A DNA stretch of 64,000 bases from Hyposmocoma kahamanoa. Its lineage: Eukaryota; Arthropoda; Insecta; Lepidoptera; Cosmopterigidae. The translations under genes were made by a program, and so were the position numbers. This document shows positions 45,301 to 57,394 of the stretch, piece after piece. The stretch is from positions 8,767,084 to 8,831,083 of the forward strand of contig NW_020654810.1 in the NCBI RefSeq assembly GCF_003589595.1, read 5' to 3'. Every line of letters starts with the position of its first letter. Position 1 is the stretch's first letter. Under the pieces are notes generated by a model, which saw only the letters and a program-made list of their open reading frames with translations, made no database searches and had not been told where the DNA came from.

Positions 45301-47046
45301 AGTGATGTAACAGGGAAACTTAAACGCACCCGGGAACATACAAAATTGCTTAATCGCAATTGGCACTGGGTAAGATTTCATGAAAGCGTGTGTTGTAAAT
45401 GTACTTATCAAATACACCTACTATAAAATTTATCAAATTTTTAGATATCAGAGTGGATGGTGGATTACAACACTCCAGGTGGAGTAGACAGTGATGGATG
45501 GCAATATGCAACAGATTTCCCTGCTCCATATCATGGCAAAAAAATTTTTACCGATTGCGTGCGCCGGCGACGGTGGTACAGAAAGGCACAAGTCGTCACG
45601 GAAGGCCCTTGGTCACGAGCAGGCAGCACTGCTTTATTGGATATTACTTTATGGGTAACGCCAACTAATATAGAACAAAACATCTCTCACGTCCAGTAGT
45701 GGTATCGCTTTCATTACTGCAGGATAAAACGAAATTGTCTTAAGCATTTATGCTAAAACATGAGCACTGAACACGAAATGCTGAATTAAATTTTTTTTTT
45801 CAGTAGTTTCAAATTGATTCTGCATTTCAGAGTGAAAATGACGAAGTCGCAATCTGGGCTATCACGTTAGGTGGTGAAGCTATTTTTCGAACTGGGGTAA
45901 CCACTGCCACACCTGCCGTAAGTATTTCCATCCATATTCTGTTAAAGCGTGATTGATAAAGCAAGCACCTTACTATAAAAAGCTTAGTAACTGACGTATG
46001 AATTTCCTTGTATGAATTTTAGGGTGTACACTGGGAACATGTAAACAGCCCGCAAGCTCTAGTTGCAATCAGTATATGCAACAACATTATATGGTCGATT
46101 GGTCGAAAAGGAGAACTATACTATCGAGATGGCGTATCCAAGGATAATCCAGGCGGCACTGTCTGGAAGCTTATAGAGGCACCAAATTGCAATATTCCAT
46201 ATGTACATAAAACAAGTGGAGGCGTTAAATCTGTTTCGCTGACAAATTGCGCCGCCTGGGTCGTACTTTCCAATGGTGCTGTTGCTGTAAGAACTGACAT
46301 AACAAAGCAGCAGCAAGACGGCAAGCAGTGGAAGTGTTTGTCAGGTAATAATGTACTGATGCTGCTGAAGACCCTTGCTTTACAAGGTCAGTTAAAAGGG
46401 TCAAAGGGTGTGAACAAGCGGAAGGATAGTCATTCCCAAAGATATGATAGAGGTACAGTACTTGCATGAAATGTAGTTTAGGTGTCATAGGCATATATGC
46501 TATTCAAGAGCGTGGTTAAGCAATATGATACGTTGTTATTGACTGGATGGATAACTGGTATTAAAACAAAATATAAGTTTCGAATGAAACTAATAGACTA
46601 TTGTGAAGTATGACAGCAATAGTGAAGTAGAATTCTAAAATAGTATTGCATGTTTATTTATAATAACTAATAAATGAGAAAGAAAATGAATGATTATCCT
46701 TTTGGCGCGCGTTAAAATATATTTGTAGTATATTTAAATTTCTTTGCTAATGTTTGTTTGTGTATGTACCCGACACCCTCGTGGAAATTGCTAAACGACC
46801 TTCTATTGACTTTATTATTACTAATAATAGCAGTTACATACCTATTATAATGTACATGTGTTTTTAGATTGCGAAATGACTTTCAAGCACGTGTCTTGTA
46901 TGGATCACGAAGTGTGGGCGGTGAGTTCCGACGGGGCGATTCAAAGACGGCTCGGCGTCACCGCAGACAACCCCGTCGGCATTGCGTGGCAGCGTGTACT
47001 TTCCGGTTCATTTGTACACGTCACTTCAAGAGGTTATCCTCAATAA
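42367..47046 (+). CDS. TECPR1: TECPR1 / Peroxin 23 with an inserted galectin domain (complete, five exons)
   Basis: Exons 42367-45369, 45445-45654, 45831-45917, 46023-46344 and 46868-47046 total 3801 nt (1266 residues; human about 1165). Order: tectonin blade; first dysferlin (DysF) domain, residues about 75-170 (RWLPLEGFSSRLLPTDRYHF, then DGWSYAVDFPAQ and CVRRRKW); tectonin blades about 205-385; low-complexity linker with a possible LC3-interacting motif TTWAFV at 524-529; PH domain about 587-690 with its end-helix Trp at 681; a tectonin blade; a galectin domain about 745-881; second DysF about 960-1055; final tectonin blades. TECPR1 binds exposed sphingomyelin on damaged lysosomes and directs ATG5-ATG12-dependent LC3 lipidation. 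The galectin domain keeps H797, N799, R801, N810, W817, E820 and R822. The large first exon holds 1001 codons. I am sure of the family and fairly sure of the galectin call. Confidence 0.95.
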
Positions 47047-48510
47047 CCAAAGACTTTCTAATACGTTTAGTGCTAACTTATCCTGAAGTACTCAAATAAG
47101 ATATTTATGAGACGGCAGCTCTCAAGAATTGCGTGTATATTGCTGAAAGGCTAACAGCGACCACTTTGAAGGATTGTATTAGCTGTTGTAACTAAATTGC
47201 ATAAATCATCCAATCGTGTCGACAGCGTTTCGGAGAAGTATCAGCAGATTCAAAATCTTTATTCTGTTCGAACCAGATTGTGGTATATGATATTCGACGA
47301 TTAGGTACTACCGCAATTGTACATACAAAAGGATGAACATACCATCTTGCGCCTACAGCGCACCATTTGCTCAGTGCTCTATCTCACCTCCTTCGTACTC
47401 TAGTGCTCTGCTAACATCTTGTGGTCGCATAATCATATGTATCATGGGAAGGCGACGGAATTTATCGTTCGAATATAAAACTATGTTCATTTTCAGTATT
47501 GGATCATGTCTTAATAATACTCTGTATAAATGTGAAGGCTGGTTTGTGTAATTATAATTTTACGTACAAAAATAATTATCACACAAACTTATGATCTGCT
47601 TATGTTGATGAATCTTCCGAATAAAGTATTTTTCGAGGCATTTTTAAAAATTACGTGTGATATTAAGTTACATAAACATTCGATTTAAAACATTCCTTTT
47701 TTCAATTAAGTTTTAAGGACAAGTTAATCGTAATATTAAGAATTAGCGTTAAGAGTTTAATTTTCTAGTCAATCTTATGTTTCATTATAAAAACTTTTAC
47801 TAGAATAAATTTAAGTGAAAATGTAGCAGTCATATACCAAGATTATAAAGCTTGTGCTTGGGGAAATAAATGATATTATATAATATTGATATACTTTATT
47901 TATAATGTATTTTATTGGAATAGCTCAACACACCAGTCGTAAAATCAATTCATCAAAAACAATTTTAAGGAAAAATGGACAGCAAATTTGGAACTATACA
48001 TTTCGGTATTGCTTCCACGTAATAGCAAGCCACAGTTTCCAATATTTAAGGCTTAACGAACGTATTATTACAGGACGTAACGAAAAACATTATTCTATCA
48101 ATAAACTGAAGTATAATGAAAATCTAGTATTTACTACGGTGTGGTCAAATTGATCCACTAGAAAGCAAAGGTCTCCTCAAAATCACTCCCAAACTTTACG
48201 ATACAAGTGTTCCCATTAGCAAACATGTGTGCTGTTAGTTACAACTGTTCACAAGGAATGTATAGATATGTCAACCGATATTTTTACAAAAAGTATTTGA
48301 TGACGTAAATTACGTGCTAATATTGATATTGTAAAAGGAATGGAGAAGGCTCTTTTCCGTTAATAGAAATTCCCAAACTAAATTAACAATATAATAAGCC
48401 AATAACAGGAGTTCTTTCAAGATATACAAACCTGGCAAAGACAAAACGACAGAAATGAAACGAATCCGTCGTACCACGCTCTAATTTAATATTGATAGTA
48501 CATAATAAAA
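47047..48510. other. Convergent 3' region of TECPR1 and SF3B1
   Basis: No gene recognised. An AATAAA on the plus strand at 47865-47870 and one on the minus strand at 47895-47900 face each other, so the 3' UTRs may meet or overlap here. An earlier plus-strand AATAAA is near 47622. Confidence 0.4.
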
Positions 48511-51500
48511 TTACAACATATAATCTAGCTCATATCTAACATAGTGGTTGTTAGGGTCGTTTTGTAACCGCGGGTAACCGGCCACGAGCGCGTCTTGCCC
48601 GCCAATGTAAAGGGTGTTGTAGATTTTCCAGTACACATCGCGAACTTTACGAGCTGGATGGAATAGACCCTGGAAATAATAAAATAGAAAATTAGCCGAT
48701 TGAAGTTTGTTACGAATGATATACGAAATGAACTTTGTAATTTTATCTATACTTGTAAATTAGTTTAAATTTCAGCCTAAGATTACAGGAAAACACAAAA
48801 GTGGGCATGCAGAACTTCTGATTTTTCTCGGCCGTTGAGAAAATCTTTTTGTATTTTTATGTAAAGTAGGAAGCAAACGAGCAGAGGAACCACTTGATGG
48901 GAGGTGCTCATCGTCGCCCATGGACATCTGCAACATCAGAGTAACTGCCTACGCCTTGCCAACCTTGGAGAGGCCTGTTGACTCGCTCTTTGAAGAACCC
49001 CACGTCACGGTGCAAGAAAATACTTCAGTGGGGACACCATTCCACATCTTGCGGGTCTGAACGTGATGCCTGCGTGGTCTTAGAGCGCTTTCAAATTAGT
49101 GGCGCCACTACTCATTTTCATAAAATATTTAGAAGTGCAGTTGCAGCGCCAATGTCGACCTTGAAAGTTCGTGGAATTAAATCTATTTGCCAAGTTTTAT
49201 TGAAAGCTGTCACCAGAAAGTGCGCGAAACCGGATTCATCTACTACTTTGCCACCCTTAGAAGTGGAATATTTTTAGGCAACGCAAGTAGGTAATTGTTT
49301 GTAATAAACTATAACCTATACATACATTATAATTATCTTTCACGGGAAACGAGTAATTCGTTTTTCGATTCTGAGACAATACACTTTTTGACTTAATGCA
49401 CTATTGTATTAGCAGTGCGATAGTGTTCAAATTTAAATGGGACTAATGAGGTACCGTCTTTCCAACAAAAAAAGAACCATCAAAATCGGTTCACAAATGC
49501 GGGAGTTATCGCGTAACAGTACATACAAAAAAAAAGACGAATTAAGAACCTCCAGTTTTTTGAAGCCTGTTATAAATTATTGAAGCGCTGTAGACGTGCG
49601 GCTGAAGCGCCACAGTCGCGCCTCTGCAGCGCTTCTACGAGTGTCTAATTTGAAGGTGCTCTTAGAATGCCAGGCATCAAGGACGTGGGGATGGGCTCTA
49701 CTGGTTTGCTTTGCGTATTCTAGCAATTTCCGGTAAATAAGACTGAAGGAGGTAACCTACCTGTAAAGCATACTGCAGTATCTTGATAGGACCGAGTGCG
49801 ACTCGCATGCCTTCAACGGCGTCCATAAACGCTTGTACAAGATGCGGCGAAGTCTCAAATATATTGGGCCACACGTGGTTCAATAAGTGCACCAGCGCGT
49901 CTTCGCAACCGAACCCGAACACGCCGAGAGCCATGTGTTTTATCGCTGCGCACGCCGTTTGCCGGTGCACTAGATCTCTAAAAAATTTGTAATTAATGTA
50001 AATTAGTTTAGTGGTTACTCAAATATATTACCTACAATATACAAGTTGTACTAAAAATATGTAATTCTCAAAAAAAAGTTTTTTTACTTATAGACCCTTG
50101 TAAAACACACTACTTGTACACTTGTAAAATGCAAATGGATTTTCAGATAGGTTTATGAAGTTATATTTGTTTAATTAGTAGAGCCAGAATGGACACAAAT
50201 GTTAATAAAAGCGTATCAGAAATAAGTAAAAATATACACACCTGTCCATAAGGGCATCTTCAAGCAACGGACATACAGCGTAAATATAGTCCTTGCCCAT
50301 TTCGCCGATGTACTCGAACAAGAACGACAGTGATTTCAGTACACCATTTTGCACGTTTAATTCTGGTACTCTGTACTCGTTCATCAGAGCCGGAAGGACT
50401 GTGAACGGGGAACACGTTTCCGCTACTATGGCAATGGCGACTGTTGTACATACTCTGTGAAAGATAAATAAAAAATATTAATTTATAGCCAAAATTGCAC
50501 TGATACATGTAAATAATTATTTACATTACATTATTTATGAGCCCAATTGGGCGCTTGGAATAACTGAAATCAGCATTAGGTTGATATTGGTGAATATTAA
50601 TCATTAGTTCTACTGTGAATAAAAGATTAGAATAATTGCGGTCAACAATAGTCTACCTGTTTTGTCGTTCTTGTACTTTCAAGTTATTGAGTAAAGTTGC
50701 CAAAACATCGTGTGGGCCGATGGCTTTGGCGATGTAGCCGAAAGTATTGACAGTAGCTCGTCTGATGGCCTTTTTGTGCGCCTTGAGAAGCTCCAATAAC
50801 TCGAAGCATATTCTCATCCACTCCCTGGCTGACACAAACTCAGGCCCTCGATCTGCGATGCGACCGACTAGGTCAATGCAATTCTCTTGTACTTTCTCGT
50901 GTCTGTGAAAGGTAAATGACACGTTAAAGTTGTATAGTCAATGTGGCTAAAAACATATTTAAAGTTTGATAAAGATTCCAGTTTGCATAAATATAGTATA
51001 TAAAAGAAGTATTTATATAAATCAGTATTATTTACTTATTAATAGTAAAAAAATGGGATAGAGGTGCTTGGATTGAAATTTTTCGACAAAAGAAAATCAC
51101 CTAAAAGTCGCTAAAGAAATAATCGGCGCCGTGATGAAATTACGCAAAAAAAGTAACTCACCTGTTCTTAAGAATCGGTGTAAGCCTGGGCAAAAGATCT
51201 TTAATAGGCGGTGTCATCTTAGTCATACCGATGACGTTGACAATTGCTTTGAGAGCGCCCAAGATCGATCCCAGAACTTCGGGATATTCTTCTCCGAGGT
51301 ACTCGTATAGCACGACTCCGAGATGTCCCATGAGTTTTTCCTGTTAGAAAAGAGGTAGACTGTTTTAACCAATGTGTTTATTGTAAATCCATTATTATTA
51401 AAGATTTAAAGAAAGTAAAATAATAATAATAATATTTAGTAAAATAAATAATGCTGAAAAATCCTAAATCCAAAAAAGGTTATTAAATAAGTAGCTGCTT

Positions 51501-54500
51501 TTACAAATATTTTATTCGAGAAAAAACGATGAACCAAAAACAGGACCAATGATTTGTCAACATATGATTATACATACATATGATATGATTCACAGTTACG
51601 TCCTTACCTCCTGACAAGTTTTCATGACGACAGCAATCCGCGAAATCAAGTCCGCGGCCTGCTGGCGCACCTTAGCGGATTTGTTGTTCATCCGCCACAA
51701 AATAATACCGCAGATTTGCGGCAGGTACGGCTTCACGCGCTTGCCTAGCTGATTCACGATCGTGCCGAATCCGTTCAGCATAACTACGTCCTGCGAATTG
51801 AAATATATGCTACAATTATTTTACGTTGCAATCTTAATAAATTAAAAAATCAATATATAGCTATAGGACAACAACCAGAGTCATACCCAGCTAGATATTA
51901 ATCTAACCTGCATCTAAATGACAAACAACATTGGAAATTGAGACCCAGGAATAAAGCATTAACGGCTAACCCTGCCGTTAGCCGTTAATGTGTTATTATT
52001 TATACACTACAACATACTAAACACTCACCTCCGTAGTCTGTTCTTGGAATGCATAAAGTATGCCGTCAATGAGCGCCTCCTCGAGCTTGGAATCGATGTC
52101 TGCTGCACCGAGGTTAGCGAGGATCTTCTCGATCGATTCCATCACCATCTTCCTGTACTGTTCATTATCGTCCTTCAAGTCGTCAACGATGCGGTTTATT
52201 ATTTCTGATGCGCCCACCTGAATTACAAATAAAACTTTAGACTTCAAAAAAGGGACCTTCTCGGTTTTCCTCATGTGTACATGCGTATGTTTTTCTGCTA
52301 CTCTCTATTATTTTAAAAGTAATAAAAATAACTTTTTTGGACGAGAATATAACGGGAGAAAACTGTCGATATGTACAAAATAGTTAGATCGAAACTACAA
52401 CAGTGGCTTTTCCGACCATAATCACTTCTGTTTTAAATTTAAGTATAATGACGAAGAACAGCTATCCCTGGCGACTATAAGTCAAATTTTTTGGATCCAA
52501 TCAAAAGTGATTTAAAAATAGATCACAACATTTGATTCTCTTGTTACATGCAATGGGTTTAGAGCTTAATAAGTTTAAAAAAAACTAACGTACTTTGTTT
52601 GCAATCTCAACCGTAGTATCAACAAGCTGGCGGTAGTTACGCCTGTCCAATGCCATTCGGTGGTTCCAGAAATGTTTGAAGAAGTGTGGTAGGATCTCGT
52701 CCATGATGTACTGGGGTTCCACGCCGTCGGTGCCACAGCACTGCTTCACTACCTGTGATTTATCAATAATCACATAATTCAGTTAATTATGAACTTTTCG
52801 ACGCAGAAATCAGAACAACAAACAGTAGACAATGAAAGGAAATGTTTGTATTGTCGATAGAGGTTTAAAAATAGACATATACTTTAACTGTATTTAAAAA
52901 TCTCAAATCTTAAACTAATAGTTAATAGCCTTTAACCACTTCCACGCAGGTACGGAGTCATGATAGAAATAAAACATATATTGACCGATATATTATGGTT
53001 ATGACTGTGAGGTTTATTGGATTGGATGCGCTGTATTTTGTTGATAAATTATTCAGTAACTGTAGAGCTCCTTGTGAGAGAGTTCGTCCAGGCAAGTACT
53101 GCCACCTTACCTATTTCTGCCACCAAGCAGTAATGTTCACATTCCTGCGTTCCGGTTTTGAAAGGTAAGGGTGCTGGTAAAATTACAGGCACATGGGACT
53201 TGTCAACTTGTCTCAGGATGTCGGGGGCAGTGGCCGTGCTTCTCAGATCTTTGTGTTTTAATGCTCTGAGTGGCACTATTATGGACAGGCGAGTCGCTTA
53301 CCACTAGGCGCACGACTTGTTCGTCCCGGCACTTAGTAGTATTATAAAAAAAGTTTCAGTTGATGGTTTCATTATTGGTCGATACCTATACAAAAAATTC
53401 AAATTAAACAAGTAAAATACCTTCAATACAATCTTCTTCATTTCCTCATCAGGGGACTGGAACTCTCTGATCAAAATAAGCATCACTTCTCTGGTATAGT
53501 AATTAGCGTACTCAGCGTCCATAAGTGGAATGAGGTATCCAATGGCCTTTAAGAAGGCGGCTAGACCTTTGCCGCGATGTGTACGGATACCTTTCCACAG
53601 AGGCTTTAGTACAGAGTCGAAGGATTCAATACCGTATGGCGTAGCCGCTTCAGCCAGAGCGGCGCTCGCTAGAGCTGTGATTGTACGAACTTTTTGTTGC
53701 TCATCTACTAGTCCTGTAAAAAGAATAAAATAGGTTTTTGTTTAGTGCATGACGAATGACGACAAATCATTGTCAAATTAAGTGTCACAACATGTGAAGG
53801 GATGTGAGGTCAAAATGTGTCGTCCTGAGTGATAATATACATTACAGCCTCCAAGTGGGTTCATCTGCTGGGATCCTGTTATACTTACTCATTACTTTTC
53901 TGACTAACCATAGAAAAGAATACTTACCGTGTTCAATAATTTCGACAAGCGACTTCAAATGTGGCAATATAGCGCATCCCATAAGAATGGCGATCTGTTG
54001 CACAATCTTGATGCCGGTATGACGTGCTTGCCATGACTTCTTCGAGCGACACACGGCTTTTAAAAACGGCAGGAGTGAGGGGATACCTACAAAAAAGTAT
54101 AAGTAAATTATTAACATTTCAAATACATTGCGTTAAGTTAGTGCGCCTAGGAAAAGGAAAAGTGGTTTTTTTGGTCAATAAAATTGATTACTATATCATT
54201 ATTTATTTATTTCTTATTTTTTTTAATATAATATCAAATGTCGGGGCGAACAAGTCATGCGCGTGATGGTAAGCTACACGCCTGTCCATAACAGTTGCAG
54301 TGCCACTCAGAGCTTTAAAGCGCCAAAATCTTGAGGGGCACTGCCACTCCGCCCGTCACCCTGAAGGCAAGGCAAAAAAGGCAGGGCCAAGGGAGCTGGT
54401 GAAATTACAGGCACATAGGTCTTTTCAATTAATGTCTCAGGGCGACTGGCGCAGTGGCGGTGCCTCTAAAATCTTTGAGATTTAAAGCTCTCGAGTGCCA

Positions 54501-57323
54501 CTGCAACTGTCGCAGGCGTGTCGCTTACCATCAGGCGCACGACTCGTTTAGTATCATAAAAAACGTGACATGTAACGAAATATAAAAAACTAAAATATTT
54601 AATTTAAATTGTAACGTCATTGCAGTACTGCCAAATTTTACTTGCAACAATTTAAGGGCCCAAAAACACCCTATTCAGCGTCTACTAGAAATTTAACAAA
54701 ATGTACCATATTTAGCTTCCACTGAAAATTACCTGAACACAAGAGTAATGGAGTAGCTTTTATCGTAAATATTAATTAATTTTTATATATATTATTATTG
54801 TCGAATTTTGTACACATTCACTTAAAGAAATAATAAAGAGTTGGGCAGATACATACATACAAATATTACAACCAATGTGAAAATAAGCGTGTACTATAAG
54901 AAATGTACCGATATTCCAACTAAACGTAGACTCAAATATCCGTAATTCCGAAAACAGATTTATAAAAGTTTTTTAACCGTTACGCTTTCGAGTAATTTTG
55001 ATGCTTTTCACAAAGACAAAATTAGCTTTTCTTTTGTAATATTCCTAAAAAATACATTTGGCATTACGAAAATTCGAGCTAACGTCATTCGGGCAAACGT
55101 ATTTTCTGACTTCTGATAGGTAATCCCAAGCCGTAAAACGGATACAACAATATTTTGTTACTTATTGCAAACGTTTAATAAAAAAATCATTTTAAAAATA
55201 AGATTAAAATCAAAGCGACTCTATAGTTTCTTTGTTCTAAATATTGCAATCGCTTGTGGTTCGAACAATTGAAAATGACCAAGAAGTTTATATAAGCTTC
55301 TTGAAATTGAGGTAATGGGTCTCTTTCCATCTTTTGCGCATGCAATGTGTAGAAAAAGGACAGTTAGCTATTTGATTATTTTGTGTGCTTTTGTAATTTA
55401 TATTTACGATTAAAATATATGTAAATTAAATACCATACAACTGTACAAAATAACACTTTTAAATGAGAACTATCATAACACAATATATTTGTTTAGTGAA
55501 AATATGATACAAAAACCTGATTTTACACTTTATTTCAGTAGTTTTTACAAGTTATTATTATAAATGGTACTACATGATTGACAACCGCGCTGTCAGTCGA
55601 ACAAACAAAGACTGTTGCGCGATTGACGCTCTGTATGTGATTTAAACGCCCTATAGGTGCGGACACTTTTTAGCGCGAACCAGACGTCCATTTATTGGTA
55701 GGTCAATGCCTACCTACCACACAGTGATTACGAGATCTCGGGCAATTCCAGCCTAGACGCAGCGATCGTAGTCAAATTACGTAAGTAGATACATAGATTT
55801 AAAAAAGCTCTTATAACACCAATATTTAAATCAGGGGATAAAAATCTCCCCACAAATCGGCCAATATCAATACTTCCAACTCTCTCAAAAGTTTTAGAAA
55901 AATCAGTGAATAAAAGAATATATCAATATGTAGAGAAAAATAATTTATTTGCAGACAGTCAATACGGTTTCCGTTCAAACCGCTATAGTGAAGATGCTGT
56001 ATTAAAACTAACATCACTTGTTGCCACATACCTAGGTACAAAGGTGAAAAATGTATCGGTGTCTTTCTCGATCTGCAGAAAGCATTTGATACGATTTCTG
56101 TACCAATCCTGTTAACCCGGCTTGAAAACATTGGTATTAGAGGAAACCAGTGGCACTGGTTCAATGACTATCTACATAATCGATCGCAAAGTATACGCTT
56201 AGGCGCACACTTCAGTGACGAAATGACAAATTCATACGGAATTCCTCAAAGTAGCTCTCTTAGTGCATCGTTATTTATTATTTATATAAATGAGTTATGC
56301 GAGATGCAACTTGATAATGCAGAGATTATTATGTTTGCTGACGACACAGTTATAATCTTTCATGGTGACAATTGGCAGAGTACTCATTCTCGAGCTGAGA
56401 TTGGCATGGCCAAAGTAACCTCTTGGTTCGAAGACAATCTACTGTCATTAAACACAACAAAAAATAAATATTTATGTTTCAGCAAAACTGCTGCTTTATC
56501 ACCAGACAGTTCATTTACAGTTAAAATTCATACCTACCCATGTAATAGATCACTCATTGATACTAACACTGTGTGCTCATGCATAACTCTCGAAAGAACA
56601 ACCACACTCAGATATTTAGGCGTACATCTTGAACAACACTTACGTTGGGACTCACATGTAACTCTGATTTCAGCACCGTATCAGGAGGCTAATATATATG
56701 TTCAAAAATTTAAAACAAGTGGCGGATCATAAATTACTAATACAAGTTTATAAAGCTCTCGGCGAGTCAATTGTAACATATTGCATATGTACTTGGGGCA
56801 GCGCTGCCAAGACACAATTAACAGAAGCGGAAAGAGCGCAAAGAGTCGTACTAAAAGTCTTGTTGAAACTTCCATATAGATGTCCGACCTCTCAATGGTA
56901 TGAAAAATCTCAAGCACTAAGTATAAGAAAAATGTTTACGCCGTTACCATAAACAAATCATTCCCTCCTTACCTGTCACTAGTCAAAGACGCAATCTCTG
57001 CCCAGTCCCATTTACAAAGAGTAAAATTTGAACAAAGACAATACAGTTTCATAGCGCCTCGTATTTACAATGTGCTAAGTAAAAAGGTAAAAAATATCAA
57101 AAAGTCCAATAACCGTCAATTTAAGATACTCCTTAAGAAATTGTTAGAATCTCACGACTATGATGGTATAGAAAAATTATTACAGATTGTCACCTAACAC
57201 ATAAATTCGAAATTCACAGTATCACAAAAAAAAACATTAATAAAATTGCACTTCAACATGACACATCACACACACACACACACACACGCACGCACGCACG
57301 TACGCACGCACGCACGCACGCAG

Positions 57324-57394
<71 letters not shown>

